A stretch of DNA of 64,000 nt, taken from the NCBI GenBank assembly GCA_004380135.1, contig QXCR01000074.1, positions 62,001 through 126,000 of the forward strand. The letters run 5' to 3'. Under the pieces are notes generated by a model. The model searched no databases and was not told where the DNA came from. It was given only the letters and a program-made list of their open reading frames with translations. Positions 56,503 through 64,000 of the stretch are shown one piece after another. Numbering within the stretch: the stretch's first letter is position 1; each line of letters opens with the position of its first letter. Both the position numbers and the translations under genes were made by a program. Source of the stretch: Stemphylium vesicarium (Eukaryota > Ascomycota > Dothideomycetes > Pleosporales > Pleosporaceae).

Positions 56503-58243
56503 TGGGATATTTGGCATTGGGGAATCTCGACTGGTTTGCGATTGTAGTGCTGTTTTGTGCCGATCCGGTCGCCATTTCCGATAGTGAGGCTTCAGTTGGC
56601 GGTGTAGAAAGAGGGGGGGTATGCGATGGGAGCTGATGTGCGTGTAAAAGGCTGGATAACGAGTTCCCTTCTATACGCCTAGCTGAAATGAGAAGGGACA
56701 AACCCAGGCATTATGTGCGTCCGTGATGAGAAACCATGGCCAGGAGACGTACGACTAAAAAGGCCCGATGGCTGCACGGAAGGGTGCATGCGAAGGTTAC
56801 CGACCTCGCCAAGGTACGCCACTAAGGTTCGTTCCTGCATTAATCTTGCAGCTCACCTGGGCAATATGGAGAAGGCGTTTGGCCGCTAAGCCTGCTCGGT
56901 CGCGTACTTCGTGGGAGTATCGGGCAGGGCCTGGGCGTTACTTTCGTGTCAGTTGCCGGCTCTGACCTGCCCAAATCGGTTCTGCCACTCAGAAAAAGAG
57001 TGCGTATACGAATGATGTAAGCCATTTTGCGTGCATGCCCAACGCTGTACCCGACACCATTGTCCCAAAACTTTGTGACGTCTCTTGAGCGTAGGCGGAT
57101 AGCTGGCTCTTACATGCGTGGCCTTGTCTCTGGAGAAGCTGCAGTTGGATAATGCCCACACTCAAGAGTGCAAGAAGACAGAAAGCATGCTGAGTGGTAG
57201 GGGACGTGATCTCAAAGTTTGTGAGAGATTATCGCTGGCATCCCCGAAATTGTGACCGCAGTCAGAATCTCTACACCGATCATCAAATAGCACTGATCAT
57301 CCGCCTTGAATTTGCGACCAGTTAAACAAGCGACGCGCAGAAAAGCGGGGTCGCTTATAGAGAATGCGCAAAGCTTGGATTATGTTATAAGCGGTGGTAT
57401 TTAAGGAGAAGGACCAGCGGTTGACATGCCCACGAGGATCCGAGAAACCGGTGAAGGTCTGCTGATGAAGGGCAAGGCGGTACCTGCGCACTGAATAGGA
57501 GACCATCAAGGCCCCACAGCAGCCGGTACAAATGTGTGACTGGGTCGACGGTCTTGACGCTAGCTTGACAATTGACGTCCAATGTACACGTCAGTGACGC
57601 CGCAGTGGCACGGTCCTATGATACCCATGTATACTTGGTCCATCCTAGTCGAAGGAGGAATGAAACAAATGAAGGCGCTTAAGGTGCCGCGCACCCATAC
57701 AGCCGATCATGGCCATAGGCTGCAGGCACTACACAGCAAGGTAGCATGTACCGGCAAGGAAGATGAAACAGGCCAGCAGAGATTGGTGATTGATCGTGAG
57801 TTTGCCTGAACACTCAACGAAGGTATCAGAAGCACGACTTGGATGACGGTATTGTGCTCACGTCCCTACAGATCTTCCACCTATCACATGAATGATCCAC
57901 TAACCCGATCAGGAAAACGGTAACCGCGTAGTCTCTAGTGGATTGCCCTTCCTAAATACCGCGTTCTTTTCGTTTATTTTGAAGTTCCACCAAGCCGCCG
58001 GCGCATCTTCACCCACGAACGATACGCGTTGTTATTTTGGTACAGATGCGACCGTCGTCTGGGCAGGTTATAGCTCTCTGACCAAGCTTCCATCACCATA
58101 ATGACCTGGAGACATCCAAAGGAGATTCATGGTCAACTAGTGTGTCAATGATGGCAAACATCTAAGAGTCGGAAGTAATTCTGGGTCTTCGACTGCATGA
58201 TACTAAAGACAGCAACTCTAGTAGCAATACATGCTCAAACGGT
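56503..58243. other. gene-poor stretch, 1.7 kb
   Basis: No complete gene. A minus frame at about 56995-57230 reads hydrophobic at both ends (CLLALLSVGII, then WLTSFVYALFF) but lacks an ATG. A plus frame at 57582-57809 is open, with no usable splice continuation. Confidence 0.3.
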
Positions 58244-58629
58244 TTAGCTGTCGACGACCCCCAAGTGCATACACGACAAATTATTCATAATACCAAGACT
58301 CACTGTCAGCTCCCTCATAGTAACTTCTTGTAAACTGTTATCCGGGAGAGGCGGGGCGGGTGTTGCGATTCGCCCCTTTGAGCATTGTGAGCCGAACCAA
58401 CATGCGAGGGTAGCAACATCACGAGAGAATGATAAAAAACACGCCGGAAGCTCAAGGTACTGTGGTGATCCATCTGCCCCTGGGGCGGTTTCTAAAGGCA
58501 GGAAACAGACTACGTCTTGACGAGATTGAGCTTTTATTGTTCTAGAGCGCAAAATTCTCAGCGAGGCGATCACAAGGTGCGATCTCACTCTTTCGCAGGC
58601 TTGTTAAAGACGGCATTTGGCTTGCGCAT
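58244..58629 (-). CDS. small hypothetical protein, two exons
   Basis: Exon 1 (58629-58589) and exon 2 (58541-58244) join in phase 2 over a 47-bp intron (GTGAGA donor, CTCTAG acceptor), giving 112 aa. It begins MRKPNAVFNKPAKE and continues VVCFLPLETAPGADG, then LELPACFLSFSRDVATLACW, then PAPPLPDNSLQEVTMREL. It has six cysteines but no signal peptide. The family is not recognised. Splicing bridges two frames cleanly, which favours a real gene. Confidence 0.42.
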
Positions 58630-59898
58630 GCTCGCTTTGTCGCCAGTAGCAGCTCACGACAGAAAGTGTTCAGCATACCGTCCAAATCCAATCGCTCCGC
58701 ACTGCTAACCACAAGTTTTCCCACTCTTCCATGAAGGGTCCCTGCTGTCGGCGCCAGTGAATAGTGTAGCGTGAAGCAGCGACAAATCGACACGTATTGC
58801 CTGCGAAGCGCTGGCTATGAAAATTCGGAATGAGTGCACGTCCGGAGAATTGAGTGAGGATTCATTGCGCCTATCAATTATCGATAAGAAATAGGCAGGG
58901 CGTGCGGGTGAGAGAAGGGGCGCAGTCGCTGACCGGTCGGGTAGCGGGGCACGCAGGCGGCACGTGATAGACTCTCAAATACCTAGGTAACTACCTAGGT
59001 ACATGTAGCAGCTCTCTAATACCGTTGGTCCAAGGGAGAAAACTAAGATCTCCTACTCCGTAGTGCATGAACAACTTTCTTCATAGACTCCATGCCTTTA
59101 ATTTGATTAGCAAGCGCGACGATTGGGAACGTGTAACGTTACACACATTATCCATACCATGTGCGTGCACTTCAGCTGTGAGGTAGACACCAAGCGGCAA
59201 GTGGATTCCTCGCTGAATGTATTGGACGAAGTGGCCGAGCTCTTGACTTCTTGAGCTGAATCTTAGCTGCCAATGTTTTCAATCGGCGTCGTAAAAGCGG
59301 TCTCGATGAATGCCTAGGATACACTCGAGCGGTGAGGCACAAAACCGATGTTTCGGGTCGAAGAACCCTGACACTGATCTAATCGTATCGATTTCATGCG
59401 TTCCATAGGTCCACAGGGCTGTAGGGCGGATGTCCATGTGGTATTGGCAAGACAGGAACAGATCCGTGCGTCAGTCAAGCCTTCTCCGGTATTACCTGAT
59501 CTAGATGGCCTGCGTTTTGTGGATGGCGGGACAACGCGGGCATTGGAGGAGCGATGGCAGAATCCACGTAGTTTGCAGGGAGCGGACAAGGAACGCCGGG
59601 CACCTTACCCTATCAACGGGCGAGCTCTGACGCTAAGCCCAGCGCAGCAAGACGCTAGCTTTGTTGGGCGGCAGAATGCCGCTCAATTATTGGCGAACGA
59701 TACTTGACTGACGCAGAAGGATGGAACAGAGTGCAGAATGACCTGGAGTAGGTGCCGGAAGACGAGGTATAAGAGGCTGCTCGAGTCGTTCAATTGGGTT
59801 GGGAGGATCCAACAGCTTTCTGCGGAACCTTACGTCGGGGCCTTTCTTGCCAGCTGCAAATCACTAGCCACCATTCTGCGAGCTTCTTGTCTCCAACA
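58630..59898. other. gene-poor stretch with doubled palindrome
   Basis: Two copies of the perfect palindrome TACCTAGGTA lie 12 bp apart (58980 and 58992). A 103-codon plus frame (59396-59707) overlaps an equally open minus frame, so neither is called. Confidence 0.35.
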
Positions 59899-60191
59899 AT
59901 GTCTACCAAAAGCAGAAGCACCCAGTCCACGAACGAATCAAACGATATCGGTGCAATGCCAACATCTGCCACGTAGGATCTTCTGGCTGAAGCGTGATCA
60001 CTGAGCTCATACGGAACAGGGATCTAGGACAGACAATCCATTTGTCCGAAGTAGCACTGAGGAGGCATAACGCACATCCATCTTTGGTCGACCAAACCTG
60101 GGCCAGAGAGGAACTTAAGAGGACGGAAAGACTGCAGCGGGCAGCGAAAGAGCTTGGATTCGATCTCCCTCTGCAGTGTTTTCGCAGATGA
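59899..60191 (+). CDS. small hypothetical protein with C-terminal LPLxCF motif, copy B
   Basis: Exon 1 (59899-59972) and exon 2 (60020-60191) join in phase 2 over a 47-bp intron (GTAGGA donor, GAACAG acceptor), giving 81 aa. The N-terminus is Ser/Thr-rich and disordered (MSTKSRSTQSTNESNDIG). The C-terminal half is helical and basic: RRHNAHPSLVDQTWAREELK, then RLQRAAKELGFDLPLQCFRR. The HNA...LQ-x-A...LPLxCF layout and a phase-2 intron are shared with the gene at 53124-53660. Transcribed toward the hydrolase gene, whose stop is 45 bp away. Confidence 0.45.
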
Positions 60192-60235
60192 CGGTCCTTG
60201 TCTTGCCGATGTTGGTGTTGCTATCTTTTGGCCAT

Positions 60236-61459
60236 TCAATGGATCCTCTCCCGGATGGCACCGACAACGCTCTTCAAACCGCTCAACCTCGCTTCTCTAG
60301 TTCCACCCAGATACAGACTGGCAACAGGCCATGCATGTATTCCACCTTTCTCTTCCCAGCTGTCCACCTCTTTTCCTGTCTTTCTCAGTAGCTCGATCAA
60401 CTGTCTAGTCTCTGGTCCAAGCACCTCTTCGCTACCGTACAAAAAATACCAACCCTTTTCTGGTGACGCATCGGTCCATTTCCGAATATCTTTGCAGTTG
60501 CCAGGTGAAACCATGGGGTCGTCCGGGGACGCTTTGCTGCCAATGTATTGGCGGCCGTATAGTTCCAGCGAGGAACTATTGAGGTAATCGGACGCGGTGT
60601 TTCTGTTATTACGTGATACTATCGTAACCCATGGGCTAATCATGATTGCGAGACCTGGTTTCTGGTGCCTTAATTCGGTATGCTCAGATAGGTATAAAAG
60701 GAAGCTGAGCATCAATGTCGCACCAGCAGAATCCCCACCAACAACAACGTGAGCTGATGACTGAGCCAAGGAAAGGACATATTCATAGCCGGACACAGTT
60801 TCGTGGAGCTGGGTAGGATACGTGGCATCTGGCACGAGCGTATATTCCAGGGCAAAGAGGGCCGGATTCCGGTACCCGGCGGATTTGAGCAGCGAGACCC
60901 AAGCAAGCAAGAACTCCATGTAAAAGTAGCTACTTCCCATGGAGAACCCGCCGCCATGAGAGTAATATACGATGACATCGGGCTGCTCTTGTTGATTGTG
61001 CACGATCAATACGCCTCTAAAGTTTGGTCGCTTGATTTCGGTCCATCGGATGGGGCTAGTGACGATTCCGTGTCGCAACATGCGGAACCTCAGGAACGGA
61101 AGCGAGACAGCCTTGGAGAAGAACACTCTACCTAAGAAGGCGGGCATGTTGGCGAAGGCATAACGAACGAAGCGGATGACAAAGTCCTGGAACGGTGTTG
61201 CCTTCTTGACAAACGGCGCGCGGTGCTCATGCGGGACTAAGAAGCGTTCCCGAATGAATTGATATGGTATCAAGATGGCTTTGAAAGCTATGAGGATCAG
61301 TACACCCAGATTTCGAGTGTGTTGAAACTCACCAAGTGATGGTAACTGTGGGAGAAGCCATGTCAAAAGGGGAATGATTCCGATCTGGATGAGTAGTTGA
61401 GGCGCAAGAAAGACCAAAAAGGCGACGCAGTCCAAGTACGATATCTGGCTCAGTATCAT
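60236..61459 (-). CDS. alpha/beta hydrolase (HSL/steryl-acetyl-hydrolase-like esterase)
   Basis: Membrane-anchored esterase of the hormone-sensitive-lipase type; substrate unknown. Single exon, 407 aa from the ATG at 61459. The N-terminus has hydrophobic segments at about residues 11-35 and 51-66. The oxyanion motif is HGGG (168-171). The nucleophile elbow is GDSAG (Ser244). The acid region is DDPMVSPGN, followed by FLYGSEEVL. The catalytic His is in GGIHAWPV. All catalytic elements are present and the length is usual for fungal membrane members. Confidence 0.9.
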   Translation of the reverse strand: MILSQISYLDCVAFLVFLAPQLLIQIGIIPLLTWLLPQLPSLGEFQHTRNLGVLILIAFKAILIPYQFIRERFLVPHEHRAPFVKKATPFQDFVIRFVRYAFANMPAFLGRVFFSKAVSLPFLRFRMLRHGIVTSPIRWTEIKRPNFRGVLIVHNQQEQPDVIVYYSHGGGFSMGSSYFYMEFLLAWVSLLKSAGYRNPALFALEYTLVPDATYPTQLHETVSGYEYVLSLAQSSAHVVVGGDSAGATLMLSFLLYLSEHTELRHQKPGLAIMISPWVTIVSRNNRNTASDYLNSSSLELYGRQYIGSKASPDDPMVSPGNCKDIRKWTDASPEKGWYFLYGSEEVLGPETRQLIELLRKTGKEVDSWEEKGGIHAWPVASLYLGGTREARLSGLKSVVGAIRERIH

Positions 61460-62007
61460 CGTCGCAAATACGTGTGAAGATGGAGTACAGCAGCTGCCAA
61501 TCTCTCACAGCGCCATGGCGAGTGACAATAGCGATGACGCCGTCAAGGGTCCAGCTAAGCCACGATGGTTTAGCGCCACAGCCACCCCAAACTCAATGCT
61601 TCGACTACGGCCAGAACATACGTCAAGACAGTGGGAATGCTCTACTGGCTCACGCAATAGGCATGAGGAATAGTGAATGCCGTGCCCTGGCTTTCAAGGT
61701 TGCCAACGCGGGAGACGGCGCGCACGTGACAGCTGTTAGGGCTCTGACGCACAGACCAATGGGTCGGTCGCGACTTCCAGAAAACTTCCGCGCCTCACCT
61801 AGCTGTCACTCGGCAAACACGACGACTGCGACTGCAATCAGCCTCGCCCGCTTGCCCACACCTGCACCGAGGGACTGTCTTACTTACTGTTTCTTCTTTC
61901 CTTCTTTTCTTACACCCTTTTAATGGAATAAAGCGCGGCGTAGACGTCGGTCTCAGTTATTCGCGCGGCAGCCTCACCCCGAAGTCGCGAAGCCGCAGAA
62001 CCTCACC
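61460..62007. promoter_or_regulatory. divergent intergenic region, hydrolase / RING protein
   Basis: This 548-bp gap separates opposed start codons. A 149-codon plus frame (61474-61923) is open but has no domain. A pyrimidine-rich tract at 61880-61922 precedes the RING gene. Confidence 0.4.
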
Positions 62008-64000
62008 ATGGCCAACCCCGCAGCCGATCCCAAGGCGGCGCCGCTCGCCGAAGAGCTGAAAGACCTCGCGCTGTATGGCCAATGCCACCTCTATTAGCAG
62101 AGTGTTACTGACGCATATAGGTCGCTCCCGACGACTGCATTCCCCAAGAACTTCTTCTGCGCTCTCTGCAACCAACTAGCCTTTGACTCGTACAAGCTGA
62201 TCTGCTGCGCGAAATCAGTGTGTCCATCATGTACGTACCGCGCTATGGCCTACTAGAGAAGATGGCATGTATACTAATCAGTTCCCAGGTCAAGCGAACT
62301 TCCAGTTTCCAACCACATGTCCTTTGTGTGACCACTCGCCGCTCGAGGCCGATTCGTGCACTGCCAACAAGTCCCTCCGCAACACGATGCGCGTATGGCT
62401 TCAGAAACAAAAGAAGAAGGAAGAAGCCAAAGCTGCGGCACAGGCAGCTACCCCGCCTGTCGAGGTGACACCAGCCGCGCCTGAAGTGCAGCCAATTGGC
62501 GAAGGCACAGATAAGCCTGTAGACAGTGTTGAGGAACCACTAAAGGCAGAGGACGTTGCCACCGAAGAAGCTGCTGGCTCTACGGAGAACGCGGAAGAGG
62601 CTGGACAGCGCGCCGGCTCTGCCTCGGCCCAACCGAACGAGGTAGGTCTTCAATGTTCTTTTCTTCAATTTCTTGTAGGCATGTTGGAATCATACAATAA
62701 GACAGAAGAAAAGGAAAGGCTCAAAAGAGATCACGTCTTGAAAAATGAAACAAATCGTTGTCAAACGTGCCAATGACTATGAAGTGTCTCTACTTTACCC
62801 ATCGCTTTTACTAACCGAAAATAGGATAACACCTCTTTTGACAATGAAGCCGAGCGACGCGGCAGTACGACCTCCCAGAAAGTGTCGAAGAGCACCGAGC
62901 CAGCCGCCGCAGAAGGAACGACCGAGGAACAAAATAACGCCAACGGCGTAAATGGCATGGCGGGCAACAACCCTATGATGAATAACATGCAAGGCCAAAT
63001 GGGCTTCGGCTTCCAGAACCAAGGCAGCTTCAACAACGGCATGGGCTGGAACGGCATGCCTAACATGATGGCCAACGGCAACTGGAACGGTATGAACCCA
63101 ATGGGTATGTCACACTGTCGGGCAACTCAACATGCGAGTAATCGCTAACTGCTACTCAGACTTCAACAACATGAACGGCATGCCCAACGGCATGTACGGC
63201 AACTTTGGAGGAAACATGGGCATGGGCATGAACGACATGTCTGCCATGAACATGATGCAGTATGGGGGCGGCTATGGCAATGGTTGGAATGGCATGGGCG
63301 GTGGTTATGGAAACTTCAGCGGGCCCAATCAGATGGGTGGCTATAATCAATCTGGAGCATATCCCGAGATGATGAACCAGTTCCCCAAGCATAATTTCCC
63401 AAACCAGAACCAGAATCGTTTCCATACCAATCAAGGGGGAGCACATCCTCAGCGAAACAACAGGAATGGCAGCCAAGGAGGCTTTGGACCTGGTTTCCAG
63501 GGCGCAAACAATCGTCCAGGCAGTCGTGGCGGCCCTTCGCAAAACGTACGTTCCACCCAATACCGCTTTCCACCAAACCCATATAAGAGGGGTGGCAAAA
63601 TTTGGAAGAGACAAACTGACGCGATTTTTCACACGCAGCGTGATGGCCAGTCGCCTGACGGAATCGCTGATACTGCTCCCGAGGCCAAGGCTGAAGGCGA
63701 GCAGGAGAAGGCATCCGCAGAGCCAACTGAAGAAGGTAAGGAGAACGTCGACACTGTCTCGAACTCCGCCGAAATGCAGAACCCAGAAGCCGGCTCTGGT
63801 GTCGATGCGAGCCAGGCCGCTGGTGACGATACTAATGAGACAGGAGACGGTCCTGATGGGGCTACGCAAGATGGTGGACTGAAACCAATTCAGACTGTCG
63901 ACACCGGCAGTGCGGATATGCAAGACTACGACCAGTCAATGATGGGCAATGGTATGCATGTCAATATGCCTTACCCACAAGGCATGATGAACCAATTTGC
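62008..64000 (+). CDS. RING/U-box-type zinc-finger protein (RBBP6/Mpe1-like ring), 3' end beyond window
   Basis: Likely nuclear protein with a treble-clef or RING domain. Six exons in view: 62008-62072, 62121-62230, 62289-62641, 62825-63104, 63160-63545 and 63639-64000 (continues). The introns are 48-183 bp and all phases match. Exons 2-3 code the zinc domain: FFCALCNQLAFDSYKLICC, then SVCPSC, then TTCPLCDHSPLEADSC. This cysteine order and the following NKSLRNTMRVWLQK helix resemble the ring of Mpe1/RBBP6, which acts in mRNA cleavage and polyadenylation. The DWNN domain and zinc knuckle of full Mpe1 are absent at this N-terminus. The rest is acidic and low-complexity, with Asn/Gly/Met-rich repeats. 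Assignment to that family is inference. Confidence 0.78.

Noticed and set aside
57000..57230. Minus frame with hydrophobic ends (CLLALLSVGII, WLTSFVYALFF)
   Set aside because: No start codon in frame and no acceptor that would supply one.
59314..59707. Overlapping plus (103-codon) and minus (91-codon) frames
   Set aside because: Both equally open, so strand cannot be chosen; no domain or splice support.
61474..61923. 149-codon plus frame between hydrolase and RING gene
   Set aside because: Lies in a divergent promoter region; composition is not protein-like and no splice continuation exists.

Overview
This window is nuclear DNA from a filamentous ascomycete. Genes lie on both strands, coding exons are interrupted by GT-AG introns of about 34-240 bp (most 47-76 bp, often with CTAAC/CTGAC-like branch sites), and the proteins are typical of Pezizomycotina: a PTH11/SAT4-type rhodopsin-fold receptor, CFEM-like cysteine-rich proteins, CBM18 chitin-binding modules, a Kelch protein and a microsomal P450. 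The gene mix fits Dothideomycetes (Pleosporales), but that placement is inference. No rRNA, tRNA or CRISPR could be supported.

Layout. 0-1 kb: a decayed coding remnant. 1.6-7.7 kb, minus strand: protoporphyrinogen oxidase, the Nab2-type poly(A) RNA-binding protein and a PTH11-like membrane protein. 8.9-11.2 kb: a CBM18 gene fragment abutting a 5'-truncated UDP-glucose dehydrogenase. 11.9-18.8 kb: ribosomal protein eL43, a 504-bp inverted-repeat element, a secreted FAD oxidase, an SR splicing factor and a CYSTM tail-anchored protein. 19.7-24.6 kb: three consecutive genes sharing a CxC...C...C...C domain, two of them transmembrane glycoproteins. 25-28 kb: a Gfd2-like DEDDh nuclease-fold protein and a disordered protein. 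28.8-34.2 kb: a surface-sugar block (GT32, acyltransferase-3, GT8). 35-41 kb: an MFS transporter, two F-box-like remnants and ALG5. 41-45.3 kb: gene-poor, with one small two-exon gene. 45.3-50.7 kb: Kelch protein, then a divergent CoA-transferase/P450 pair. 50.7-60.2 kb: a gene-poor stretch in which I assembled several short two-exon genes; two of them share a C-terminal LPLxCF motif. 60.2-64 kb: an alpha/beta hydrolase and a RING-type zinc-finger protein that runs off the right edge.

Housekeeping functions represented are heme synthesis, mRNA export/poly(A) control, translation, splicing and N-glycan precursor synthesis. The accessory parts concern the cell surface (chitin binding, UDP-sugar oxidation, glycosyl and acyl transfer, cysteine-rich surface proteins) and small-molecule oxidation. 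The most novel items are the tandem CxC family at 19.7-24.6 kb, the small-protein island at 53-60 kb, and the inverted-repeat element whose arms carry a doubled 21-bp unit. All exon joins were made by eye from splice signals and reading phase; none was checked against transcripts.
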